In this document: positions 35,815 to 48,000 of the stretch, in pieces
How positions within the stretch are numbered: position 1 is the stretch's first letter
How the letters are laid out: every line of letters begins with the position of its first letter
Source: Euptelea pleiosperma
Taxonomy: Eukaryota; Streptophyta; Magnoliopsida; Ranunculales; Eupteleaceae
Length of the DNA: 64,000 nucleotides
NCBI GenBank assembly: GCA_035048495.1
Contig: CM068548.1
Coordinates: 5,454,469 to 5,518,468 of the forward strand
Reading direction: 5' to 3'
Program-made: the position numbers and the translations under genes
The notes under the pieces: generated by a model
Databases searched by the model: none
What the model was told of the DNA's origin: nothing
What the model saw: only the letters and a program-made list of their open reading frames with translations

Positions 35815-35940
35815 GTTAAAACGAATATAATGGCCGTAATTGTCTAAGCGTCAAAACAGTTGATAACGTAATGGGCTTCGGGCGTTACCGTTTTAACGGC
35901 TGTTATTTTCGTTAAAACGGCGTTATTTTAAACCATAAAT
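35815..35940. mobile_element. Fold-back fragment, TTAACGG family
   Basis: GTTAAAACG, CGTTACCGTTTTAACGGC and a TTTTAAACCAT end, as in 20414-20806. Confidence 0.5.
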
Positions 35941-36204
35941 CAACGCCCTCCGTTTTCCAATGCTAACGATCACTCATCGATTCCTTAACGGAAAGGTTGT
36001 CATATCTGTTTAGCAGCAAGGATCGATATTGCATTACTACGAGCCAAGATGACAAAAAAATTCATCACTTACCAATAATATTTTATAATGTGAAGAATCA
36101 CTCTAAAGAATTTATGGAAGTAATTTTTGATGAGTTCCAACTTGTTGAACCCATTACTAACGGGTTAGAAGTTGCCAGATGGAAAGCCCGGCCCTCAGGT
36201 TGGT

Positions 36205-36515
36205 TTAAAAGGGATCATTATAACGGTATAACGGACTGGGGGTGTTACCGTGTTTTCCGTTATAACGAATTGTAACGCTCAGGGGCAAAAAATGAAAAAT
36301 AATAGGAAAAAAAACGACGCTAAAATTCAAAATTCGAATTTCAAATTTTCACTAAAAATAAGTCATTTTCCCACAAATTTTATCAGAAAAAATAACAACG
36401 GTCGTTATTTCGTTATAACAAAAAATAACGGCCGTTATTTTCTGAGCGTTAAAACAGTACATAACATAGTGGGGGAGGTCCGAATCCGTTATAACGGTCG
36501 TTTTTTAAACCATGG
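36205..36515. mobile_element. Fold-back element, TTATAACGG family
   Basis: Starts GGTTTAAAAGGGATCATTATAACGG and ends TTATAACGG-TCG-TTTTTTAAACCATG; inverted arms rich in ATAACGG. Confidence 0.6.
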
Positions 36516-38194
36516 GTTAAACTAAGGACAGATCGGATTGCATGTGCCTCTTCTAGGATTGCTGGTATTAGGGGCAATATTAGGGATGGATATGTGATTG
36601 CTTAGTTATAAGATTTGCAAAAACAATTGGGAAATCCAAGAAACACTAATAAAATGTGGGCCATCGCAGATTGACTGACTTGGTGTGGAAACTCAGGATC
36701 AAGCATCACCAAGTGAAAAGTAATTCGATCACGTCCATCCTATGCTACCCGACACGTCAAAATGGATGCCATGTGCCCCGTACCTGCGTCGGTCATTTCA
36801 GTTTTAAGTAAATGTCATGGCTATTGCGTACCCCGGCGTGTCTCTTCCATTGCCGTATAGCATAACTTCTATCACAACAAATTGTAAATCACACAATAAC
36901 AAGCCAATGCACGTATACAAGTGCTTTTGCAACGTACCCATGTGCTTTTTCTTTGAGGTGTACGTGCCGAGAACTCATTGGCTGTGATTGTGTGATTTGC
37001 AACTTTGTTGTGACAGAAGTTTTACTCGGAATGAGTCTCCATCTATCTATCTATACTACTATAAAGCAAAAATTGGGGTTGGGGCATGCGCCCTCACATG
37101 CTCACACGGGATTCACAATACCTTCACCTTCCTTTTGGGCACCACATGCTATTTGAAGAAAACAATGTAAAAATAGAAAAATACAAAATTTGGGTTGGGC
37201 GGGCTCAAAACTTTGATGAGGGAGGTCCATTATCGGCCTTGACGATGGAGTATGAGCCACATGGCACACTCTTAGAGATTACTGACCATATGGATGTTTG
37301 GCACATTCCTAGATAGATTTACATAGCAAAACTCAGCCTTATAAGTGATTTATAACCTTTGGATCTGAATACCCCCAAATAATTCATGAAATCCACGGTT
37401 AAAAATAAAACATGGAAAAGACTCATCAAAAGGATACAAATCACAATCGGCTGAATTTTGGTCTGTGGTCCATCTAGAGTTGGGTCAAAGATCTATACGG
37501 TCATAAATCTATAAGACTGTCCCACATATCTCATAATGTGGTCCATATTAACTTAGCACCTATAAGTTGTTCATTAAATGCACGTCTACCTAAAGTTGAT
37601 TAAACACCCATCTATTGACAACTTAATTACCATCCAAGCCATTCCAGCATTATTAGTGAGTTTAAACCTTTGGATCTTTGTACCCAAAATCATTCCATGG
37701 TTAAAAATCAACTCATAAAAATGACTCCAACTGAATGCTTAGAAATCACTAATCATGCTGATTTTTTGTACGTACGTCCGCCTAGGAATGAGCCAAACAT
37801 CCATGAGGTCAGTAGTTTTTAATACTGTGCCACTTCTTCCAAAGACACCCCTACAATCACTCACGTGCAACACACATGCCACCGCCAGTGATGTAATAGT
37901 GCATCAGTTGTTCATTGTGGAAGTCCTTAGTAGATGTAATTGCCGAAGAGGACTAACTTGTTATGTGCTTGGCATATTTAAATTCTGATTATGCCTTTCG
38001 ATGGATACACAAAGAACAAATACACACATGCGGAAAAAAAAATTGCTTGTATATATTATTACTCTATGGAGATCATTTTGAATTTCTTGGACTTTCTTAG
38101 AAGGCATTATTGATGTGGATGTTAGGCATTGTTCTTGGGAAGGATGCTTGACAAAATCTAAATATAAAATTTAGGGTAGTTTTGCAAAGGATCA
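36516..38194. other. Intergenic, MITE fragments only
   Basis: Segments such as 37672-37790 (AATCATTCCATGGTTAAAAAT, ACTAATCATGCTGATTTTTTG) recur near 27072-27180 and 42920-43080. A short (ATCT)n is at 37041-37055. No gene recognised. Confidence 0.4.
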
Positions 38195-38345
38195 GGATAT
38201 ATGGACTCAAATTTTCATCCAAATTCTCGTCCGTGGATTTTGTGTGCTGATTTGGCATTCACTTTACCAAAGCAAAATCACCATTGGATTTCGTGAAATC
38301 CATGGCCGACAGTTCGTGTGAAAATTTGAGTCCTCATAACCTGTT
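38195..38345. mobile_element. Small fold-back MITE, copy 1 of 3
   Basis: GGACTCAAATTTTCATCC ... GTGAAAATTTGAGTCC form inverted arms around TTTGGCATTCACTTTACCAA. Further copies at 39690-39850 and 39880-40035. Confidence 0.65.
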
Positions 38346-39689
38346 CTTTTTGCAAAACAACCACCTCCCTAAAAATTGAAAATTACACCCTTTATACTTT
38401 CAAATTTTAGGAATATCCCATTGACCTTGTCAAACTGTCCTCAATGACCCACCATCAAAATATAACTTAAATCATGCGCTATTAACTTTGTATGTACAAT
38501 ATTTGTTCCTTCCATGGATGTACGTACGAAGCGGCCTATGATGAAAGTCACGTTTCAATATGAGTTAAGAGGCATATTTTCGTGACATGGTGTTTAGGTT
38601 TGATGTTGTCTTGATGTGATTAGCCGTTTTTAGCTCATTTTTTTTTCGTTGTTTTTCTTTTGGTTTATCTGTCTTGTACTCTCCCTTTGAGATCTTCTCG
38701 GGGTGTGTGTGTGCAATCACAAATATTATTATTCTTTTGCTAAACACCTTCACAAATATTGTTGAGAATCAAACAAGGAGATGAAATAACTCTGGATGAC
38801 ATACTTTTCATGTTATATCAATGTTTGTAAACTCCGTGGGCGTGTGCATGCGATTGATTGTAGGGGCATTTTTGGAAGAAGTGGCAAAATAACAACGTTT
38901 AAATCCAAATGACAATTTGGAAGGTTAGTTTGTAGGAGTGAATCGGTAAATTGTAGCAAGTCAAGGGACAATTAGAAAAAAAAGTTGGTATGTTAAGTAA
39001 TTAAGTGATTAAAAAGGATTGTTTTGAAAAATATGGATAAAATGGCCTAGTAGTAATTATTAAGTGATCATGAATGGGCTGCGTAGAAAATATAACTAAT
39101 GGTATTGGAAGTAATTAAGTACTTAAATATCTATTCTACATATACAGCTTCAGAATTTTGATTTTCTAATAATGCCTCGAGTTGTCACAATTTACAGATT
39201 CAATCCTCCATATTAATCTTCTAAACTGCCGTTTGAATTGAAACTTTCTTATTTTACCACTTCTTCCAAAAGATCCGTACAATTACTCACGTACAATGCG
39301 CATGCAGCCCATTAGTTGTAATTAATAAGACATTTACACGGAAATAAAGGTATGGGGCATTTTGAAAATTTGAGTCATCAAGGGGCTGCTTTGAAAATTT
39401 TCATAATTAATTAACAACCTTGTAGGTGAAGCGGTATAGCCTCTGCTTATATTGTACTAAAAAATATAAGGCTATTTTGGAAAAAATTTGCGAAGAACAT
39501 TGGTCATTACTACTAAGTACCAACTACTGGGTCGCTTTCGTTATAAGTAGTACACATGGGGTAAGCATCACCACAACTAAACCATACAAGAGGAGAGGGC
39601 CACCTTGTAGTGGTGAGGTTTCCCCTTTTCATAATGGGGATTAAAATTACCATAAATTTGAAGGGTTTGTCAAATGCGTCGAGACCTGA
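38346..39689. other. Intergenic, nothing recognised
   Basis: AT-rich sequence without convincing ORFs. 37800-37860 and 39255-39300 share CACTTCTTCCAAA and CACTCACGTGCAA-type motifs, an old repeat. Confidence 0.35.
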
Positions 39690-40035
39690 GGACTCAAATT
39701 TTTAACCCAAACTCTCGGCCGTGTATTTCGTGAAATCCAGCTGTGGTTGATAGTGCTGAGTTGACATTCACTTTACCAAAGCAAAACCACCATTATATTT
39801 TATGAAATCCACGCCAAAAATTTGAGTGAAAATTTGAGTCCTCAAATCCTGACCTTGTCAAATTATTATGTCAGGATCCAAGGACTCAAATTTTTAACCC
39901 AAACTCTCAGCCGTGGATTTCGTGAAATCCAACGGTGGTTGATAGTGCTGATTTGGCATTCACTTCACCAAAGCAAAACCACCATTTTTCACGAAATCCA
40001 CGGCTGAGAATTTGGGTGAAATTTGAGTCATGGAT
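39690..40035. mobile_element. Two adjacent fold-back MITEs, copies 2 and 3
   Basis: Each has AGGACTCAAATTTTTAACC at the left and AAATTTGAGTC at the right around GGCATTCACTTyACCAAAGC, 25-30 bases apart. Confidence 0.65.
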
Positions 40036-40141
40036 CCCCATCCATGTCAAATTACCATGTCAAGAAATAATTCTAAAGATTAGATGTTAGGATCATTTGG
40101 TTTGGTCAATTATTGGCTCTCATACTGTGATTTGAATTAAG

Positions 40142-40500
40142 GGTCGGGCTCAAGGGACCCCATTTCTGACCCCCATCTCGGCGTACCCACGTAGAAGATG
40201 AATCGATGGCTGATTTTTGGAGGGGATGATAACCTCACCATATAGATCGCCCCAACAAAAAATCAGCCCATTCCGAAATTTCTAACCCCATCAAATGTGG
40301 TTTTAAAGTTACACGGTAAAAATCGACGGTCCATAATGCTTCAGCTTCTAAACCAGTCTATGAATATCAGAATGATTTGAATTTTTGTGAGGATGATCTC
40401 CTCACCAAAAATCAGCCATTGATTCATCTTCTACGTGGGTACGCCAAGGTGGGGGTCAAAAAAGGGGTAGAAATGGTGGGTCCTGCTCCAAGAACCACCA
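40142..40500. mobile_element. Fold-back MITE (GGGTCGGGCTC family)
   Basis: Arms GGCGTACCCACGTAGAAGAT and its inverse ATCTTCTACGTGGGTACGCC pair around GCTGATTTTTGG / CCAAAAATCAGC-type blocks. Non-coding. Confidence 0.7.
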
Positions 40501-40894
40501 GTTTTGCAATGAACTAATGAACTGTTGTTACGATCCATTGGGAATTGGACAAACAGATCAACTTGAAAAGGTGTAGTCTCTTCTTAATGGTTGCTTTAAT
40601 GGATTCTCACTAAGTTCACATCTTTGTGTGGACAGGAACCAATGCAAACATTCTTGCCACCCATGAGAAATCAATATTACAGGTCCCACCCACACATGAA
40701 GAAAGTAAGACTGTTTTAAGCGAAGTTGCCTTTAGTGGTCTGTCAGAGCTAAGAGGTTAGGTAGGAGATATTCCTTCCAAATTCAAGCTATTAATTAAGA
40801 GATGCTATTTTCAGAGCAACTTTTTCTTGTCCCAGATCTTAAATGTTTTTTCACTAGTGGAAGGATGCAAATTGGGGAAAAAAAAAAAAAATCT

Positions 40895-41270
40895 ATGATA
40901 CCAACTTCTGTATCACAATTTTGATGCAGAAGTCCCTCAATTTGCCATGTAGTAGACTCTTTCGGGCCCACTGCCTCCCCATGAATTTTTTCCCCACATC
41001 TTGGTGGACCCACACACCAAAAATCAGTATGATTAGTGATTCCTAACCATTGGATGTGAGCGCTTTTTTTTATCATGGGCTTGGAACGAACTCATAGGCC
41101 TATTCATAAAGCCCATGATGAAAAGTGCTCAAATCCTACGGCTAGAAATCTCCAATCGCGTAGATTTTTGGTGTGTAGATCTATCATAGTGTGGGCCAGA
41201 CAATCAAGTGGCAAGTGGGCTCGAACGAATCTGCATCAAAATTTTGATACAGAAGGCTGCATCAAAGAAC
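40895..41270. mobile_element. Fold-back MITE-like element
   Basis: CTTCTGTATCACAATTTTGATGCAG near 40905 pairs with CTGCATCAAAATTTTGATACAGAAG near 41230. Both arms surround a C/GATTAGTGATT core. Confidence 0.6.
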
Positions 41271-41793
41271 ATCCTCAAATTGAGTAATGAAGGAAGCTAT
41301 TCCCTTAATTAATGTATCCATCAAAGAATTCAAGTTCCAAAGAAAGTATTTCACTTTTTAGGGGAATGGCAGAGCTTTTCTCCTTCGAGAGGATCCACTC
41401 AAAGCAAAGCTGACTAATATTGGTAGAGGTGAGGAACGACAAGATTGGCATTAAAGGTAGTGTGTCCTTGTGGTAGTGTCACTATTCAAAGATGTGACAG
41501 GCTAAAATGCACCCAAGTGGCTTACACTTCACCTCATGGATTAAAAAGTCAATAAAACCCTTAAACTTAATGCAATGAGGGCTATTGGTGCCTATAAAAA
41601 TGGTATTTTATTTTTTTATGTAATACCCTCTTAATGAATTTTCTGCATTGGTGAAAACCCCTCCTACTTTCATTCTTTTGGTCTTAGGCCCTTTGACTGT
41701 CATTGACTGAGTTAGAAACATTAAACCCACCGCCCAAAAATTAAAGATTGTTGTTAATTCTATTGGTCCTTTCAATTTTAGGTAATGACCTTA
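41271..41793. other. Intergenic, nothing recognised
   Basis: No coding potential; plain intergenic sequence. Confidence 0.4.
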
Positions 41794-42095
41794 GGGCGTG
41801 TTTGATTGTCAAGTGGGAAAATTGCATTTTCTTAAGGAAAACACAACTGTCCTTTGTTAGATAGCTATTTTAATCTTTATAATTTTCCCTACCAAGCCTT
41901 TTAAATCTGGAGAATTTTTCCTACTAAGCCCGGAATTAATTTCCCACATAGGTGAGAATTCATTTCCACCAGAAAATACGCCTTTATTTTCTTGCGTGAT
42001 TGAAGTATTTGTTCTCAGTTGCAATCAATCAACCATTTAAGACATTTCTCAGATGCATTTTCTCGGGAAAATTTTCTGTGCAATCAAACACGGCC
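41794..42095. mobile_element. Harbinger/Tourist-like MITE
   Basis: Ends GGGCGTGTTTGATTG / CAATCAAACACGGCC with TTA and ATA flanks. Inner inverted blocks GGAAAATT and AATTTTC. About 302 bp. Confidence 0.6.
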
Positions 42096-42797
42096 ATAAT
42101 GTTTCCGACTCAGTCAAAACACAAAGGAGGTAAGACCAAAAGAAAGAAAATACAGAGGGTTTCACTAATATTGAAGAATTATCAGGTATTGCAAAAAAAT
42201 CCCAAAGAAATAAATGAGGGATATTGGTTCTCTTGGTAGTTTAGAGCATCATATCAAGCCTATAATGTTAGATAGAAAGCTAGTTTTCCAAAAAGATTTG
42301 GCACAAATTGATAAATCTGCAAGTACATGTTTAAGCTCTAAACTGGGGGTTAAATCCTCTAATCCATTTGATTTTTTTGGGTCATGCTCATTCTAGAAGG
42401 GGTCCAACTGAATGGTCTAGATCTTTGAATCAGTGATGAACATATCTACATGTCCATTGAGGATGATGGACCTCCAATATCCATGAAGACCCACCAAATT
42501 TAATTCCATTTTCCTCCAAAAACATGCACACATAAGGGAAGGGAATGGGCATTACTTCAGTTATAGGTGAACTTTAAGCTCATATCATCTCTAGGGCGCA
42601 CGATAGTAGGAGTCCCGAGTGGCTGTATAAAGTGGTAATGGTGGTTGGTGTCGCAATGTCAAGGATGGTTCATAAAGAGCTCATCTCATAAATTAAAAAA
42701 AAAAAAATGAAAAGAAGAAGAAGAAGCAGAAGCATAGTTGGTAGAGGGAGAGCAATGATTCTAGGTTTGTAAAGAAAATAGGGCAAGAAAAAGTTAA
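42096..42797. other. Intergenic, nothing recognised
   Basis: Unremarkable sequence with an A-rich run at 42695-42730. Confidence 0.4.
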
Positions 42798-43196
42798 GGG
42801 TCGGGCTCCGTTGACAGGTACAAAATGACAGGATTCTGTACAGGGACAAAATATAAGCCACGTGGCAACTCTGAGAGTAATCTGGCCGTATGGATGTTTG
42901 TCCAATCGCATGGTGAACCTACAAACCAAAAATCAGCATGATTAGTGATTTATTGGCTTTGGTTTGGACTTATTTTCATGGGCTGATCTCAACTGTGGGA
43001 ATTAGAGCAGTATTTGAGGTACAAATATCCAACGCCTATAAATCACTAATCAGGCTGATTTTTGGTTTGTAGGTTCTCCATGGGATTGGACAAACATCCA
43101 TACGGTCAGATTCCTCTAAGAGTGTACCACGTGTCTTATATTATCTCCCTGTACAGAATCCTGTCATTTTTTTACCTGTCAACGGAGCCCGACCAT
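42798..43196. mobile_element. hAT-like MITE with 8-bp target duplication
   Basis: Fold-back of 399 bp with arms of about 160 bp: GGTCGGGCTCCGTTGACAGG and its inverse. AAAGTTAA occurs exactly at both flanks (42790-42797 and 43197-43204). It sits about 300 bases upstream of the probable start of the PP2C/CNBD/kinase transcript. Confidence 0.85.
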
Positions 43197-43204
43197 AAAG
43201 TTAA

Positions 43205-44055
43205 AGAAGAGAGAGAATGATGTCAGAGCAAAAGTTGAGGCCTGACCTTTCACACATGCACCACGTCTCCACCCTACACTACAAACATGGTTGTCGGACC
43301 TCGGAACGCTCTAAAACACGCCCTTGGTGCGCAATACGCACCCCCTTTTCGGAGGTAAGATCACACGTAAGAATTAAGGATTGTCTGCGAGGGATCTTGT
43401 ATGCAAGGATCGAAATAGTGTGCACAGTACGCACTCAGCGTCTTTTGCGAGTACCCAATAGTGAAACAAAGCTGGGAAGCTAAGAAAGAAGAAATCTGGT
43501 TAATTTACTGAATTTCCACAAACTGGGTTTTTGTTGTTCTTGAGTTTTTCTGAATTAGAAGTTCTCGATCCAGAGGTACGGTCTCTTTTATTTATTTATT
43601 TTTTTTATCTGTTCGTGTTTACTGTAAATGGATTTGTAGGAAAGACAACTTACTCAGAAATATAGAGAATTGTTGAAGTTTTGAGTTAATTTTGATAAGG
43701 TTCCTTATTTTTTATGATCTGGGTTTTGTATATCTTGAATCGGTACATCGGAACTGTAATTTAGTAGTATTTGATGAAAATCTCTGGGATTTGGGTTTGG
43801 TTGTCTTGAATTGGTTAGTCAGGAGAGTGACAAATGGATCTGTAAGCCAGTTTTTGAGGAATACCCGGACGTTGTTGAAACAATCTGATGAATGTTTCGT
43901 GAGATTTAGGATATTAGTTTGTTCTATGAACACACGGAGAGTATTGAAGTTCTTAAATCTGTCGTCGGTGATATATAGGAATTGTTGAAGTAGAACCCGA
44001 TGAAGTTTCTTGCAATTGTGGGATCTGGGTTTGTTTCATTTAATCGTTATCAGTG
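43205..44055 (+). promoter_or_regulatory. Promoter and 5' leader of the PP2C/CNBD/kinase gene, with leader intron
   Basis: A probable intron lies in the leader: donor CAGAG/GTACGG after 43575 and acceptor TTATCAG ending at 44053, two bases before the ATG. The intron interior is T-rich and lacks coding sequence. The transcription start is not identifiable. Confidence 0.5.
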
Positions 44056-45087
44056 ATGGGGTGCTGGTACTCGAAGGATTGCATCGGGCAGGTCCCTAGT
44101 TCTCCTGGGGTTTCTCAGGTTAAAGATAGTGAAAATGCCAGAGTCACTCTTGGCTCTGTTTTTTCTCCTGTTTCTTCAAATGAGCAAGGAGAAAATGGAG
44201 ATCAATTGAATCAGTTAAGTATAACCAGGGATTCTGAAGCGGTTATAAATAGGTTGTCGAGGGTGTCTTCACAGTTTCTTCCTCCTGATGGGTCCCGTAC
44301 GGTTAAAGTTCCGTCAGGAAACTATGAATTGAGATACTCATATCTGTCACAAAGAGGGTACTATCCAGAAGCTCTTGACAAAGCAAACCAGGACAGTTTC
44401 TGCATTCACACCCCATTTGGGACGAATCCTGATGATCACTTCTTTGGGGTTTTTGATGGGCATGGAGAATTTGGGGCTCAGTGCTCTCAGTTTGTGAAGC
44501 GGAAATTATGTGAAAATTTGCTTAGAAATAGTCAGTTTCATATGGATGCAGTTGAGGCATGTCATGCTGCTTTCTTAACCACAAATTCACAGTTGCACGC
44601 TGATAGCTTGGATGACAGCATGAGTGGGACCACGGCGATTACGATATTGGTTCGGGGGAGGACAATATATGTTGCGAATTCAGGTGACTCTAGGGCTATT
44701 ATTGCTGAGAGGAGAGGGAAGGATGTTGTGGCTGTGGACCTCTCTATCGATCAGACTCCTTTTCGAGTTGATGAGCTTGAAAGGGTTAAGCTTTGTGGAG
44801 CTAGAGTTCTCACATTGGATCAGATCGAAGGGCTGAAGAACCCAGATGTGCAGTGTTGGGGCACTGAAGAAGGCGATGACGGTGATCCTCCAAGATTGTG
44901 GGTGCAAAATGGGATGTATCCTGGTACGGCTTTTTCAAGAAGTATAGGGGATTCCATTGCTGAGACTATTGGTGTTGTTGCTACCCCAGAGATTGTTGTT
45001 TTGGAGCTCACACCGCATCATCCATTCTTTGTGATTGCCAGTGATGGAGTGTTTGAGTTCCTTTCTAGCCAAACAGTGGTTGACATG
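44056..45087 (+). CDS. Exon 1: myristoylation signal and most of the PP2C domain
   Basis: 344 codons in one exon, ending SSQTVVDM at a GTAAGG donor. It carries every PP2C metal and phosphate motif except the last Asp (DDIT in exon 2). The next exon is 8.2 kb away, so automated models may stop here, reading a few intron codons to a TAA at 45115. Confidence 0.95.
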
Positions 45088-48000
45088 GTAAGGGAATTCG
45101 TACTTATTTTGTTTTAATCATATGACTGTTAGTCTATGTGAAATGTTGTTGTTTGCTTAGTCAGTTTGCCTGTTTATAATTGAAGTTAGATCAATATTTA
45201 GGGTTGTTTATTACTTTTTACTGGATATAATTACTGGTAGGCGATATCTGGTATAAAATGGACACAATTATTTATCAAAAAATGGACATAAGAAAATAAA
45301 AAAATCAGACAATAATACCCAAATCAGCATTTTTTCCATATAAATATTTAATTTTTTGTGGTAATTATTTTTAATCATGACTTAGAAAAGTGTTTGGTGC
45401 ATGGCGTTGGACAACTGGTCCCTCCCTGCACCGGATTGATCTTGAGTTCCTAATATTTAGATGACAATTAGGAGATATTGTCTTTTTGTAAATTTTTTTT
45501 TATTGAAGTTTCAAAGAACATTTCATTTCATTCTCCCTTACCATAATGCGGACTTCGAATCTTTTGGACTTTTATTTCATTATGAACCCTCCTGTAGCCC
45601 AATATATTTTGATTCCACCACTTGATAGTGCTCGAGATTCGATTTTGATCCTAGCATTAGGGAAATAATGGTTTGTCTGGCTTAGGAAGTGTCATTTAAG
45701 ATGCTTGCAACTCTCAAATCCTTTTTGAGATCTATGGTTGTCTTTGAATCCATGCTTGGTGAAGTCACTGAAGTGAATAACCCTAGGGTTGGATGTTGAG
45801 TTTTCCCGGAAATGAATTCTCATTCTTTGTTATTCATCAAGTCACACTTACCAAATGTCAGTAGCAGGATTTAGGGCTTGCATACTCTTATCACTATGTT
45901 ATTAATTAAAATTTTGATAAACTATTTGCCTGCATGAGTTTTTCTTCCCCATGGTGATTGAAAACTTTACTAAAATAGAAAACCTTAGAAAGCTAGCTTG
46001 AGATTATTCTATTAGATAATCTTTAATAAAATTTCTCTATCTCAAACCAATCCCTTTATTTATTTTTTGAATAAATTGATGTTATATGACAAAACTGTTT
46101 GTCGGGTTGACCCTTCCCGGCCTTTTCTCTGGTTCAATGACTAGTTCGGTTTTCAAAACACTATTGACATGTGTTAGATGCTTGGCATATTCATGTCCAA
46201 GTGCTCACTTTGACGCCTACTACTTAAACATGCTTTGTATTCCTTTTGCTTTCATAAATGAACATGATGTAGGTCAATGGATCGTTCTGCATGAGTCTCA
46301 AAGATTCCACGTCAGTAGGCTAAAACCCTACCAAAAGGCTTAAAGAGAACACTTTCAACTCTAAACTCAAAATTTCATTAATAAAAATAACTCTCTTTTA
46401 CATCAAATAAACCTTTATTTATAAACTTCTCTAACCTACCTTCCTAATTATAATCAAACTCAAATAAATAAAATACTGCAATTTAACTATTTCCTAAACA
46501 GAAATTACGAACTCTCCTAAAATACCTATTACCTAGGACTTACTCTTAAGATTTTCCCTATTCTTACTTATTACATTATTTTTTTAAATAATGATTTACT
46601 AAAAATAGTAAAGTCAGAATTTACTAATAAGTGTAAAAAAAAGATTTTATTATAATTAGTAAAACTGTGTTTTACCATAAATAGTAAATATACTCAAGCC
46701 TCTCTCATAGTGATGCGTATGATTTGATGCTTTTTGGGTATATGATTAAATATAATATGTTGCTCCTTCACATATTCATGGTTACATCAATCCCTTTCGG
46801 TTTGAAAAATTCGACCTTCAATTATAGAGGTTCCAAAAATGATTTCTTCCAACTGATCCTCCTTGATATGCACCATAAGTAGACGAATGTTTTTCTTGTC
46901 TCGAGTAACTCAAATGCAGAATATAGAAGTCGTGCTTCTCTCCGTTTTTACTTCTTCCTTAATAAAATTCACTCCTTTTCTTTCTCTGCATTCCATGTCA
47001 AGTTTTTCACCCTTGATTTTATTCCTCCAGACTTTAGATGAAGTATATGATTAAACTTGCAATCAAGGCTTGTCAAGTGTTCTTGCTTGATTCACAATTG
47101 AGGCTCGTCGATTGTCTCTTTTGTTGCAATTGGATTACTAAAAGGAACAAAAATTTGAATTTTGGCATGCGTTATTTTTAGAGGACTTGATTTCATCACG
47201 ACCTCTTTGCGTTCTTCATCTTTTTTAGGAGTTAAATTTGATTCAACATAAGATACTTCTTTTGTTTAACTGGAACATTATTAGGAGTAGGTTTTGGCAT
47301 CTTTCCCGGTAAGCATAATTTGTGTCAATTCCTTTAGAGCTTGTAGGAATGCCACTCACGATCATAGACTGCTCCTCGTGTTTCGATCCATGGTAGGCCC
47401 AAAAGTAGGTGACATTTATCCATTGGAGTAATTATACATCAAACGCCTTCTGAACATATTTCTCCAAAAGAAAATACGATGAAACCACTCTTTGAAGACC
47501 AATATCCATGCCGCACATTCAAAAATATTTTCTTCTAACTAAATGGATCAATTACAAGACTAACAAGTCTTACATGCGGTTCAAAACTTGGACTTGCCAG
47601 GCATCACAATATTTATATTGCAAGTCTTCTCTTGTGAGGAACAAACCTTGTTTTGATACCAAAAATTGATGTAGGACAACGAATTGATTTGCACGAATAC
47701 CAAGGAGATAACTCTCTCAACTCTGAACTCAAAAATCTCATTAATTAAATCAACTCTCTTTTGAGAAGTCTCTGTTGCCAATCCTAGGAATACTTAGTTT
47801 GTTAGTACATCGTCGCGTATATACCTAGACTTCTGAAGAATTGAAGCGTCAACAAACGTGGACATCATTAGAGAAGACCAAAGCTAAATAATGAAGATCA
47901 ATTCAGTGGACACTAGTTCGGTGAAAGATAAAGCCACATTAGCATGGAAATTTGGAACTCAGCTCAGTAGACGTTCTCACTCAGCTGACGTTCACAACGG

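Noticed and set aside
45088..45117. Reading PP2C exon 1 through to the TAA as the protein's true end
   Set aside because: A consensus donor follows VVDM, and exon 2 restores the conserved VAKFKDPRDACAAIV and DDIT sequence.
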